A DNA stretch of 7,237 bases from Pseudomonadota bacterium (GCA_023449855.1 JAEXHR010000385.1:1-7237), one strand, 5' to 3'. Shown: positions 1 to 5,947, counted from the first letter of the stretch. The notes: a model not told the origin generated them from the sequence alone. Numbers and translations are program-made.

Positions 1-128
1 TGCCCTCCCGAGCGGGCGAACGGCAGATAACCGAGCTCGTCAAGCACGATCAGGTCGAGCCGCGACAGCTGCGCCGCCAGGGTCCCGCCTTTGCCGATCC
101 GGGTCTCCTCTTCGAGGCGTGTCACCAT
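1..128 (-). pseudogene. IS21-family IstB helper ATPase, 5'-truncated fragment
   Basis: Read on the minus strand, about 42 residues match the middle of IstB, the AAA+ ATPase that assists the IS21 transposase. Visible landmarks are VTRLEEETRIGKGGTLAAQL, then the Walker B segment LIVLDELGYLPF. The Walker A (GxxGxGKT) segment that should lie upstream is absent. Homology stops at about position 126, and an in-frame TAA stop occurs at 156-158, so the N-terminal part is missing. The 3' part runs off the left edge, so whether the far end is intact cannot be seen. Too short to be functional as it stands; most likely a decayed insertion-sequence remnant marking an old insertion or rearrangement border. 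Family assignment is good; the cause of truncation is inferred. Confidence 0.8.
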
Positions 129-300
129 CGGAGCCGAGCTGATCGAGCCGGCTCGTTACTATATAGGCTGTGCCGACTGCTCGGATCGCAGCGACGCTAG
201 GATGGCTTTGTCCCTAAGCGCTGCCACCGCAGGCGGGCAGGGGAGCGGGCCAGCTATGGCGCCCGCCGCTGATCTGTGCATGATTGTGCGCAAGCCCACC

Positions 301-306
301 GGAGGA
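301..306 (+). promoter_or_regulatory. Ribosome binding site of the proline-rich small protein
   Basis: GGAGGA lies 6 bases before the ATG at 313. It is a near-perfect Shine-Dalgarno sequence and fixes that ATG as the start, in preference to upstream in-frame starts that have no such signal and would enter the IstB fragment. Confidence 0.7.
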
Positions 307-312
307 TTTCAC

Positions 313-492
313 ATGGCTACGCAACCAGGCGCTCCCGGCCCCGACATTATCCAGCCCCAGTCGCCGCCCGAAACGCCGGTGCCGATCAGGCCCGAAGAGA
401 CGCCGTTGCCGGACGACCCGACAGTCCTTCCCGACCAGCCGGACATCGCCAATCCGGGGGTGGCGCCGATCGAGTTGCCGCCAACGCCATAA
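313..492 (+). CDS. Small proline-rich acidic protein of unknown function (59 aa)
   Basis: I do not recognise a characterised family. The protein has 59 residues, of which 19 are proline. It contains nine acidic residues, only one arginine and no lysine or cysteine, so it should be strongly acidic and intrinsically disordered. Prolines recur every two to four residues in short units such as PPETP, PEETP, PDDP and PDQP. There is no signal peptide or membrane segment. A strong GGAGGA site precedes the ATG, which is the main reason to believe the gene is real. A longer in-frame reading from 91 would cross into the IstB remnant and has no ribosome site. It ends three bases from the end of the convergent DUF4010 gene, with no terminator between them. 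Function cannot be inferred; a role as a flexible binding or surface-interaction peptide is only a guess. Confidence 0.6.
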   Translation: MATQPGAPGPDIIQPQSPPETPVPIRPEETPLPDDPTVLPDQPDIANPGVAPIELPPTP

Positions 493-495
493 AGT

Positions 496-1758
496 TCAAA
501 AAAGGGAAGCGGCTCCTGCAAGCCCGACACCCGATGCGATCACCGAGGCGACAAGCGGTCCGGCCGCTTGCCAGCCTCGACCTCGCGGACCGGCGAGACC
601 GAACGCCAGCATGGCCTTGAATGCGGTATTGGCGAGCACCGGCACCGCGAGCACCAGCCCCGCCGTCTGCCCGTCCAAGGTTTCTGCCGGCATTCCCGAG
701 AGCGTCAGCACGGCCGCATCGACGTCCATGAGGCCGGTCAGCCCAAGCGCGACCACGACACCTTCATCTCCGAACTCGGCCAGCGCCCAACGCGCCACGA
801 CGGTCATCAAGCCAACCAGCGCCGCCAGGATCAGCGCGGGTCGGAAATCGAGCGGATTGCCGAGTGCGATCTCCGCGGATCCGGCGGCCTTGCGCCGCGA
901 TCGCACCGCGAGCAGCGTCGTCGAGGAGCCGACGAGAAAGGCTGGAACCATGGCGACGGCGAGCGAACGACCCGCCGCGGGCACCAGCAGCGTGGTCAAG
1001 ACCTGGACCCGAATGAACATGACGAGCGAGGCGAGCGCGATGCCGGCGATCAGGGGGGCCGCGGGCGCGTCCGGTTCGCGCAGTCGCCGCGCATAGGCGG
1101 CGGTCACCGCCGTCGATGAGACCAGCGCGCCGCACAGCGCCGTCACCATGATGCCCCGCTCGGCGCCGAGCCGGCGCGAGGCGACATAGCCCACGAACGA
1201 CAGACCGAGCACCACCACGACGACCATCCAGATCTGCCGGGGGTTCCAGGCGCCATAGGGGCCGTAGCTGGCATCGGGCAGAAGCGGCAGCACGACGAGC
1301 GCCACCAGCGCGAACCGCGCGATCGACTCGATCTCGGCTTGCGTCATGCCCTTGAGTATCGCGTGCGCCCGGCTGCGCATGGAGAGTATAAGCGTGGTCA
1401 CGGCGGCCAGCGCCAGAGCTTCGGTGACCATGGCCTTGGTTGCGAGGAAGCCGAGCGCGAAGGTGATCACCGCCACGATCGTGTTGGTCACAGAGAGACT
1501 CGCCTGGCGCTCGAGTGTGCTTCGATAGCCGAGTACCAGCGAGAACAGGACGGCGAGGCTGACGGCCGCGGCGACGAGGTCGGGAAGCAATCCGGCGATG
1601 CCGCCGGCCAGCCCCAGGAGCGCGAACGTGCGCAGACCGCTGACCCGGCTTCCATCGGTCGCATCGCGTTGCCGCCATCCCCGCTCGATCCCGATCAGGA
1701 CGCCCACGGCGAGCGACGCGGCAAGATTGCGCAGTATCGCAGCCTCGAGGATCATCAT
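496..1758 (-). CDS. MgtC/SapB family, DUF4010 polytopic membrane protein (420 aa)
   Basis: A very hydrophobic protein with roughly ten to twelve predicted membrane spans. The N-terminal part (about residues 15-60) has the MgtC/SapB signature: GVLIGIERGWRQRD, a polar gap, then SGLRTFALLGLAGG. The C-terminal half matches DUF4010, with NPLDFRPALILA and LTGLMDVDAAVLTLSG. Members of this architecture are uncharacterised inner-membrane proteins; MgtC itself helps survival under low magnesium or in host cells, but that role should not be transferred here. I start the protein at the tandem ATG-ATG at 1758/1755. The 36 extra residues available from a GTG at 1866 are polar and unlike the family, and the shorter form fits the usual length of about 410-430. 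No strong Shine-Dalgarno is visible before either ATG. It is transcribed divergently from fixL across a 280-base spacer and converges on the small proline-rich gene. Confidence 0.82.
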   Translation of the reverse strand: MMILEAAILRNLAASLAVGVLIGIERGWRQRDATDGSRVSGLRTFALLGLAGGIAGLLPDLVAAAVSLAVLFSLVLGYRSTLERQASLSVTNTIVAVITFALGFLATKAMVTEALALAAVTTLILSMRSRAHAILKGMTQAEIESIARFALVALVVLPLLPDASYGPYGAWNPRQIWMVVVVVLGLSFVGYVASRRLGAERGIMVTALCGALVSSTAVTAAYARRLREPDAPAAPLIAGIALASLVMFIRVQVLTTLLVPAAGRSLAVAMVPAFLVGSSTTLLAVRSRRKAAGSAEIALGNPLDFRPALILAALVGLMTVVARWALAEFGDEGVVVALGLTGLMDVDAAVLTLSGMPAETLDGQTAGLVLAVPVLANTAFKAMLAFGLAGPRGRGWQAAGPLVASVIASGVGLAGAASLF

Positions 1759-2038
1759 AGGCTGAGCGCCTGCGGCTGGAAGGTGTCGTCGTGAAACCGC
1801 TCGATGCTCAACTTCGTAACTCTCCACGCCTCTCTGGATCCGCAGGATGCGCCCCGCGCTCGACACATGCCAGTGATCGCAGCTCGCCCGCGCCGACCAG
1901 GGTAATCGCCGCAGGGGTGAATGGAAAGCGCCGCTCGGTCACGGTGGCGAGGAGCTGCCAGGATTGCTATGCCGGACGGAGGACCGGCGAGACGTATGGC
2001 AGCTTGAGAGCGATGCAGGAAAACAGAGTGTCTGAGAA
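1759..2038. other. Divergent intergenic spacer between the DUF4010 gene and fixL
   Basis: This 280-base stretch must hold the promoters of both flanking genes. I see no full FixK/FNR box (TTGAC/T-N4-ATCAA) and no convincing -35/-10 pair. The closest element is a half-site, TTGAGAGCGATGCA, near 2004-2017, which keeps only the TTGA arm. Short open frames exist on both strands but have neither ribosome sites nor recognisable products. I call no gene here. Confidence 0.4.
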
Positions 2039-3577
2039 ATGCCGCAAATAGGGCCCGACCGTCTGCGAGACGATGGCCGCATGACCGGCGAGGATCTTGC
2101 TCTCCTTGTCAACGGCGTTCACGATCTTGCTCTCTACATGATCGATCATGACGGGAACATCGTCATCTGGAACGAGGGAGCCTGCCGACTGTTCGGCTGG
2201 AGCAAGACGGAGGTCGTCGGTAGGGGCGCCGCCTTCGGCTATCCCGATGATGCCGTAGCGCAAGGCGCACCGGCGCGCGACCTCGCCGCCGCGCTCGAGC
2301 AGGGCAGGGTCGAGTTCGACGCCTGGCGGGTGCGCAAGGACGGGACGGAGTTTCTGGCGCATGTCGCGTTGACCGCGCTGCGTGACGAAACCCAGGCTCT
2401 TCACGGCTTCGCTGTCACCGTGCGCGACATCACCGACCAACGGGCCAATGACGCTGCTCTCCGGAACAGCGAGAACCATTTGCGCTCCATTCTCTCGACC
2501 GTTCCCGACGCCATGATCGTCATCGACGAGCATGGCATCATCCTCTCGTTCAGCGCGGCCGCCGAAAGGCTCTTTGGCTATGCCGAGCGCGAGGTGGTCG
2601 GCCGCAACGTGAGCGTCCTGATGCCTTCGCCCGATCGGGAGCGGCACGACGGCTATATCGCACGCTATCTCAACACCGGCGAACGGCGGATCATCGGCAT
2701 CGGCCGGGTGGTCTTTGCCCAGCGCAAGGACGGATCGACCTTCCCCATGGAACTTTCCGTGGGCGAGGCGACGGGCGAAGATCAGCGGCTGTTCACCGGG
2801 TTCATCCGCGACATCACCGAACGTCAACGCACCCAGGAACAGCTGGAGGAACTGCAGTCCGAGCTGATCCACGTGGCCCGGGTCAGCGCCATGGGAACGA
2901 TGGCCTCAACGCTGGCGCACGAGCTCAACCAGCCGATCACGGCGGTCGCCAACTATGTCGAAGCGGTGCGCGATCTTCTTGGCCAGCCCGATCCCGAGGA
3001 TCTGCCGATGATCCGCGAAGCGCTCGACGACGCTGCTGGCGAAGCGATGCGGGCAGGGCATATCGTGCGCCGCCTGCGCGACTTCGTTGCGCGGGGCGAG
3101 GTCGAGAAAACCGTTGAGAAGCTGCCTTTGCTGATCAACGAGGCGGCCGCGTTCGGGCTGATGGGCGCAAGCGAGAAGTCGATCGACGCACGCTTCGACC
3201 TCGACCATGATGCAGCCGACGTTCTCGTCGACAAGATCCAGATCCAGCAAGTGCTGGTGAACCTGATCCGCAACGCGGTCGAGGCGATGAGCGGTTCCGA
3301 CGAGCGCGTGCTGACGGTCAGCACCGGCCCCGACCAGCCCGGATTTGTCCGCGTGACGGTCGGCGACAGCGGACCGGGTGTTGCGCCCGAAGTAGCCGCG
3401 CAGCTTTTCACCGCCTTTGTGAGCACGAAAAGCGAAGGCATGGGCCTTGGACTTTCGATCTGCCGTACAATAGTCGAAGCAAATGGCGGACGAATCTGGA
3501 TGGAGCCCCGTGCCGAGGGCGGGACCCGTTTCAATTTCACTTTGGTAAGAGCGGAGCCGGAGAAGTTGGATGGTTGA
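2039..3577 (+). CDS. fixL: FixL oxygen-sensing haem PAS histidine kinase (512 aa)
   Basis: FixL binds haem in a PAS domain. When O2 dissociates, the kinase autophosphorylates and passes the phosphate to FixJ. Visible order: a first PAS (about 20-130), a second PAS (about 145-262), a HisKA dimerisation helix pair (about 275-345) and HATPase_c (about 385-505). There is no membrane segment, so it should be cytosolic, like Bradyrhizobium FixL. The second PAS is the haem one. It has RHDGYIARY with H203 matching the proximal histidine (H200 in B. japonicum), and IIGIGR with R223 exactly 20 residues later, matching the distal R220. The phospho-accepting histidine is H294 in AHELNQP. The N-box asparagine is N412 (NLIRNAVEA), the G1 aspartate D443 (DSGPG), and the G2 box GMGLGLSI begins at 467. 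The start at 2039 gives 512 residues; ATG at 2081 (498 residues) is equally possible because neither has a strong ribosome site. The 3' end overlaps fixJ by 8 bases. Confidence 0.93.
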   Translation: MPQIGPDRLRDDGRMTGEDLALLVNGVHDLALYMIDHDGNIVIWNEGACRLFGWSKTEVVGRGAAFGYPDDAVAQGAPARDLAAALEQGRVEFDAWRVRKDGTEFLAHVALTALRDETQALHGFAVTVRDITDQRANDAALRNSENHLRSILSTVPDAMIVIDEHGIILSFSAAAERLFGYAEREVVGRNVSVLMPSPDRERHDGYIARYLNTGERRIIGIGRVVFAQRKDGSTFPMELSVGEATGEDQRLFTGFIRDITERQRTQEQLEELQSELIHVARVSAMGTMASTLAHELNQPITAVANYVEAVRDLLGQPDPEDLPMIREALDDAAGEAMRAGHIVRRLRDFVARGEVEKTVEKLPLLINEAAAFGLMGASEKSIDARFDLDHDAADVLVDKIQIQQVLVNLIRNAVEAMSGSDERVLTVSTGPDQPGFVRVTVGDSGPGVAPEVAAQLFTAFVSTKSEGMGLGLSICRTIVEANGGRIWMEPRAEGGTRFNFTLVRAEPEKLDG

Positions 3578-4184
3578 TAAGCGTATGATCCACATTGTCG
3601 ACGATGAGGACGCTATTCGCCGTTCGGCCAGCTTCATGCTCAAGACGTCCGGATTTGCCGTTACGACCTGGGTTTCCGGCGTCGAATTCCTGAAGAACGT
3701 CAAGAGTGCCGAGCCTGGCTGCATTCTGCTCGATGTACGCATGCCCGAAATGGATGGTCTCGAGGTGCAGCAGGCGCTCAGCGAGCGCGGTGTCGCCATG
3801 CCCGTCGTGATCCTGACCGGGCATGGTGACGTCTCGATCGCGGTGCGCGCCATGAAAGCGGGTGCCATCGACTTCATCGAGAAGCCCTTCGAGAAAGCGG
3901 TTCTGCTTTCGGCGATCGAAAGCGCCTTCGAGCGCCTCAACGATTCCGAAGGGCGCGCAACCCGCGCTTCGGAAGCCAGCGTGCTGATCGCCGGTCTGAC
4001 GGCCCGCGAGCAGGATGTTCTCAAGGGCCTTGCTCAGGGCCTGCCCAACAAGACGATCGCCTACGACCTTGGCATTTCGCCCAGAACCGTGGAGGTGCAC
4101 CGGGCCAATCTGATGACCAAGCTCAATGTGAGAAGCCTTTCCGACGCCCTGCGCATCGCCTTTGCCGCCGGGGTCGGCAGCTGA
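3570..4184 (+). CDS. fixJ: FixJ two-component response regulator (204 aa)
   Basis: FixJ is the transcription factor phosphorylated by FixL; in rhizobia it activates fixK and nifA. Receiver domain (about 6-120): acidic pair D11-D12, phospho-acceptor D55 in CILLDVRMPEMDG, T83 in ILTGHGD and K105 in IEKPF. LuxR-type DNA-binding domain (about 140-204): LTAREQDVLKGLAQGLPNK, then GISPRTVEVHRANLMTKL, the recognition helix-turn-helix. The length equals that of classical FixJ. The ATG at 3570 is preceded by GGAGA (3559-3563) at good spacing and lies inside the end of fixL (8-base overlap), indicating translational coupling. An in-frame ATG at 3585 is a weaker alternative start. No fixK gene is visible, so its direct target lies elsewhere or differs from the rhizobial scheme. 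Confidence 0.93.
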   Translation: MVDKRMIHIVDDEDAIRRSASFMLKTSGFAVTTWVSGVEFLKNVKSAEPGCILLDVRMPEMDGLEVQQALSERGVAMPVVILTGHGDVSIAVRAMKAGAIDFIEKPFEKAVLLSAIESAFERLNDSEGRATRASEASVLIAGLTAREQDVLKGLAQGLPNKTIAYDLGISPRTVEVHRANLMTKLNVRSLSDALRIAFAAGVGS

Positions 4185-4244
4185 GGTCCGGACGTTTACG
4201 TAGCGACGGCCCGGCCCATTGGTGACATTCCCGGCGCTCCGGCA

Positions 4245-4673
4245 ATGACGCCGGATATGGTGATGTCTCTCATGGCTGGCGATACACGTTCAGGTTCTGC
4301 AAAAGCTCGGCCGCGCTTGCTGCTAGTCGAGGACGACGCAGGCGTCCGCCGCTCGTTGCAGCTGCTGCTGCAGGCAAAGGGCTTCGATGTGCGTGCCTAT
4401 GCGACGGGCGCCGCTCTGCTGGCCGATCCATCGGTCGATGGGGCCAGTCTGTTTGTCGCCGACTATAGCATGGACGACCTCGACGGCATCGAGGTCCTGT
4501 CGCGGCTGCGCACGCGCGGATGGGTTGGGCCGGCGGTGCTCATCACCGCTTATCCGTCACCGACGCTCGATGCTCGCGCCCGCGCTAAAGGGTTCGACGT
4601 CGTGCTCGAGAAGCCGTTCCGCGACCATGTGCTGGTCGAGACGGTAACGAAGCTTTCCGAACGGAGGGTGTGA
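4245..4673 (+). CDS. Stand-alone CheY-like response regulator receiver (142 aa)
   Basis: A single receiver domain with no output domain. Phosphorylation residues are complete: acidic pair D30-D31 in LLLVEDDAG, phospho-acceptor D73 in LFVADYSMDDLDG, T101 in LITAYPS and K123 in LEKPF. The first 20 residues are polar and outside the fold. Alternative starts at ATG 4254 (out of the family core frame) are not needed, but in-frame ATGs at 4257, 4263 and 4272 would also leave the receiver intact, and none of the starts has a strong ribosome site. It follows fixJ after 60 bases on the same strand and overlaps the next gene by one base, so it is probably part of the fixLJ transcription unit. Single-domain receivers act as phosphate sinks, phosphorelay intermediates or protein-protein switches; that it takes phosphate from FixL is inference from position only. 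Confidence 0.85.
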   Translation: MTPDMVMSLMAGDTRSGSAKARPRLLLVEDDAGVRRSLQLLLQAKGFDVRAYATGAALLADPSVDGASLFVADYSMDDLDGIEVLSRLRTRGWVGPAVLITAYPSPTLDARARAKGFDVVLEKPFRDHVLVETVTKLSERRV

Positions 4674-5107
4674 TGGACGCTCAGCCTGCCACCGCTCAAG
4701 CGGCGGAGCAGACAATTGCCCTGATCGGGATCGGTGACGACGAGCAATTTGCCATCGCTCGCGCGGCATGCAGCGGCACGCTCAAATGGCGCGGGACCTA
4801 TCCCTCGATCGCAGCGCTGGCTGACGTGCAAATCGACGAGGGCTGCATTCTCCTGATCGACGAGGACACGGCTTCTCCAGACACGATCGACCTTCTCGAG
4901 CAGAATGGCGAACCGCGACGTGGCGCCCTCTCCATTCTCCAGACCAGTCGGGCGGAAGTTCGCCACGTCGTGTCCGCCATGAAGCGCGGCGTAGCCGATG
5001 TGCTCATCAAGCCCTGTACGCCGGGTCGCCTGAGAAGCGCGGTGTTCGATGCGCGCCATCGTTTCTGCGCAAGTGCGGCACCGGCTGGGCGCATGCACTC
5101 CCGATGA
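4673..5107 (+). CDS. Divergent FixJ-like receiver-only protein (144 aa)
   Basis: A second output-less receiver, harder to recognise. The C-terminal half follows FixJ closely: QTSRAEVRHVVSAMKRG, then ADVLIKP, aligning with TGHGDVSIAVRAMKAG and DFIEKP. Conserved positions appear to be the acidic D22-D23-E24, candidate phospho-acceptor D63 in CILLIDED, T91 and K113. The loop after D63 lacks the usual M-P-x-M-D-G, the first strand reads IALIGIGDDE rather than IxIVDDE, and about 15 residues trail the last helix. Start is ATG 4673 in TGATG, sharing one base with the stop of the preceding receiver; GGAGG at 4663-4667 lies 5 bases upstream. A GTG at 4670 could add one residue. Tight coupling to the previous receiver suggests both are made in step. 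It may be a weakly phosphorylated or ligand-independent receiver; no output domain is present. Confidence 0.72.
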   Translation: MDAQPATAQAAEQTIALIGIGDDEQFAIARAACSGTLKWRGTYPSIAALADVQIDEGCILLIDEDTASPDTIDLLEQNGEPRRGALSILQTSRAEVRHVVSAMKRGVADVLIKPCTPGRLRSAVFDARHRFCASAAPAGRMHSR

Positions 5108-5130
5108 TCGTGCGGCGTCGATGCATGCCT

Positions 5131-5158
5131 CGGCACTTGCGAATAGTTGCCGTGCTTT
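5131..5158 (+). terminator. Possible weak terminator after the receiver genes
   Basis: CGGC-ACT pairs with AGT-T-GCCG (7 bp with one bulged T, 7-base loop), followed by TGCTTT. The stem is modest and the T tract short, and it abuts the FixK box of the globin gene. The position, 24 bases after the receiver stop codon, is right for ending the fixLJ unit, but the call is tentative. Confidence 0.3.
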
Positions 5159-5170
5159 GACGCGGATCAA
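5157..5170 (+). promoter_or_regulatory. FixK/FNR-type box upstream of the globin gene
   Basis: TTGAC-GCGG-ATCAA matches the FixK/FNR dyad (TTGAC/T-N4-A/GTCAA) in all conserved positions. If its centre (5163.5) lies 41.5 bases upstream of the start of transcription, as in class II FNR-type promoters, transcription would begin near 5205, with TCTAGG (5192-5197) as a poor -10, leaving a leader of about 59 bases before the globin ATG at 5264. This predicts induction of the globin under low oxygen through a FixK or FNR protein encoded elsewhere. Confidence 0.75.
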
Positions 5171-5263
5171 ACAGACGATGGGCTGGCTTGCTCTAGGCTG
5201 AAATCTGCCGACGCAAGGCTCTGAGATTCGCCGAAGAGCAGGACAGAAACGCGGAAGGGACAA

Positions 5264-5677
5264 ATGACCGCAACTGAGAACCAGGAACGAAAGACGCCCT
5301 TCGACATGATCGGCGGGGCAGGGGTGGTGCGGCAGATCGTCGAACGCTTCTACGATCTCATGGAGAGCGAGACTGACTATGCCGCGCTCCGGGCCATGCA
5401 TGCCGACGATCTCGCACCGATGCGAGTGTCGCTCGCGGGCTTTCTGACCGCCTGGCTCGGAGGGCCGCGCGACTGGTTCGTCGAGCACCCCGGAGTTTGT
5501 ATGATGTCCGCTCATGCGAAGCTGGCGATCGATCGGGAAACTGCGCAGCAATGGGTCGATGCCATGCGCCGCGCCGTGGCCGAAGCGCCGATCGATCCCG
5601 AGCTGGGATCGAAGATGGTCGAAGCGCTGTCCAGTATGGCGCAGGGCATGGTGCGACGACCGGTAGCCGCAGCCTGA
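5264..5677 (+). CDS. Group II truncated haemoglobin (137 aa)
   Basis: A 2-on-2 truncated globin, haem-binding and cytosolic; members bind O2 and often detoxify NO or peroxide. Family landmarks in order: PFDMIGGAGVVRQIVERFYDLM with F29 (B9) and Y30 (B10), AWLGGP with W64, the proximal histidine H84 (F8) in SAHAKLAI, and W97 (G8) in QQWVDAMRRA. Tyr B10 together with Trp G8 and the GGP turn identify group II (trHbO). A tail of about 20 residues after the last helix is unremarkable. The ATG is preceded by GGAAGGGA (5253-5260), a good ribosome site. It has its own FixK/FNR-box promoter in a 156-base gap after the receiver genes, so it is likely a low-oxygen-induced member of the same regulon and not simply the end of the fixLJ operon. 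Enzyme activity (NO dioxygenase or O2 carrier) cannot be read from sequence. Confidence 0.9.
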   Translation: MTATENQERKTPFDMIGGAGVVRQIVERFYDLMESETDYAALRAMHADDLAPMRVSLAGFLTAWLGGPRDWFVEHPGVCMMSAHAKLAIDRETAQQWVDAMRRAVAEAPIDPELGSKMVEALSSMAQGMVRRPVAAA

Positions 5678-5714
5678 CAACCGCGTTTGCAAGCGGCCAG
5701 CTTGACTTGGACCG

Positions 5715-5739
5715 GCCAGGGTCCGAGCGGGACCCTGGC
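5715..5739. terminator. Bidirectional hairpin between convergent genes
   Basis: GCCAGGGTCC and GGACCCTGGC form a perfect 10-bp stem around the 5-base loop GAGCG. It sits between the end of the globin gene (5677) and the end of the convergent 36-residue gene (5765), where a shared terminator would be expected. There is no T tract on either side, so it may act as a transcript-end stabiliser instead of a textbook intrinsic terminator. Confidence 0.6.
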
Positions 5740-5764
5740 GATTGGTAAGGTGCCCGACGCCGGA

Positions 5765-5875
5765 TCAGCGGCGAGTTAGCGCATCCTCGATCGAGAAATA
5801 GCCGACGACGACGGTGAAGAGGGCGAAAACGCCGATCACCAGATATTCGAAATGCGCGCCGATCATGCTGAGCAT
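5765..5875 (-). CDS. Small single-span membrane protein under a FixK box (36 aa)
   Basis: I recognise no characterised family. The 36 residues comprise a short amphipathic start (MLSMIGAHFE), one hydrophobic segment of about 19 residues (YLVIGVFALFTVVVGYF, about residues 9-26) and a charged tail (SIEDALTRR). This is the build of accessory subunits of oxidases and other inner-membrane complexes, but it does not look like CydX or CcoQ. AGGAGAG (5888-5882) lies at good spacing before the ATG at 5875. A longer reading from a TTG at 5947 is rejected because that codon is part of the FixK box. The gene stands alone downstream of ackA with its own FixK/FNR box about 58 bases before the start codon, and it converges on the globin gene, which has a matching box. 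A role in low-oxygen membrane physiology is inferred from regulation only. Confidence 0.65.
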   Translation of the reverse strand: MLSMIGAHFEYLVIGVFALFTVVVGYFSIEDALTRR

Positions 5876-5881
5876 GAGAGT

Positions 5882-5888
5882 CTCTCCT
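5882..5888 (-). promoter_or_regulatory. Ribosome binding site of the 36-aa membrane protein
   Basis: On the minus strand AGGAGAG precedes the ATG at 5875, with the GGAG core 8 bases from it. It decides the start in favour of the 36-residue form over the 60-residue reading from TTG 5947 or the ATG at 5866. Confidence 0.65.
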
Positions 5889-5932
5889 GTCTTAAAGTCC
5901 GGCTCAGCGTGGCGCGCCGCAGGCTTTAAGAC
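5889..5932. repeat. Perfect 9-bp inverted repeat in the leader of the 36-aa gene
   Basis: GTCTTAAAG at 5889-5897 and CTTTAAGAC at 5924-5932 are exact reverse complements, separated by 26 bases containing the palindrome GGCGCGCC (5911-5918). One arm touches the FixK box and the other touches the ribosome site of the small gene. It could be a paired operator (arm centres 35 bp apart) or an RNA stem; which of these applies cannot be told from sequence. Confidence 0.5.
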
Positions 5933-5933
5933 T

Positions 5934-5947
5934 TTGATCTGCGTCAA
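5934..5947 (-). promoter_or_regulatory. FixK/FNR-type box upstream of the 36-aa membrane protein gene
   Basis: Read on the minus strand this is TTGAC-GCAG-ATCAA, the same consensus as the box before the globin gene and differing from it in only two bases of the central spacer. With class II spacing transcription would begin near 5899, about 24 bases before the ATG at 5875. It lies 37 bases after the ackA stop codon, so the small gene can be switched independently of ackA. Confidence 0.72.

Noticed and set aside
130..157. EcfG-type general stress promoter (GGAAC-N16/17-CGTT) before the proline-rich gene
   Set aside because: Only GGAGC with a 19-base gap to CGTT is present; both sequence and spacing are off.
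160..165. TATATA as a -10 element for the proline-rich gene
   Set aside because: No acceptable -35 lies 16-18 bases upstream, so it is not called as a promoter.
284..1096. Plus-strand open frame of 270 codons over the proline-rich gene and DUF4010 gene
   Set aside because: Serine/arginine/alanine-rich translation typical of an antisense frame opposite a membrane protein; no ribosome site.
1759..1866. N-terminal extension of the DUF4010 protein from a GTG at 1866
   Set aside because: The 36 added residues are polar and unlike MgtC family N-termini; the tandem ATG at 1758/1755 gives the normal family start.
1967..2872. Minus-strand open frame of 301 codons opposite fixL
   Set aside because: It is a shadow of fixL in high-GC DNA: composition is typical of antisense frames, there is no recognisable domain, and it lies wholly over a well-identified gene and its leader.
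2906..4024. Minus-strand open frame of 372 codons opposite fixL and fixJ
   Set aside because: It spans two real genes with complete catalytic motifs, shows no family features, and has biased composition; antisense shadow.
4550..5692. Minus-strand open frame of 380 codons opposite the receivers and globin
   Set aside because: It covers two receivers, a promoter region and the globin gene; low complexity in R, H and S with no motif.
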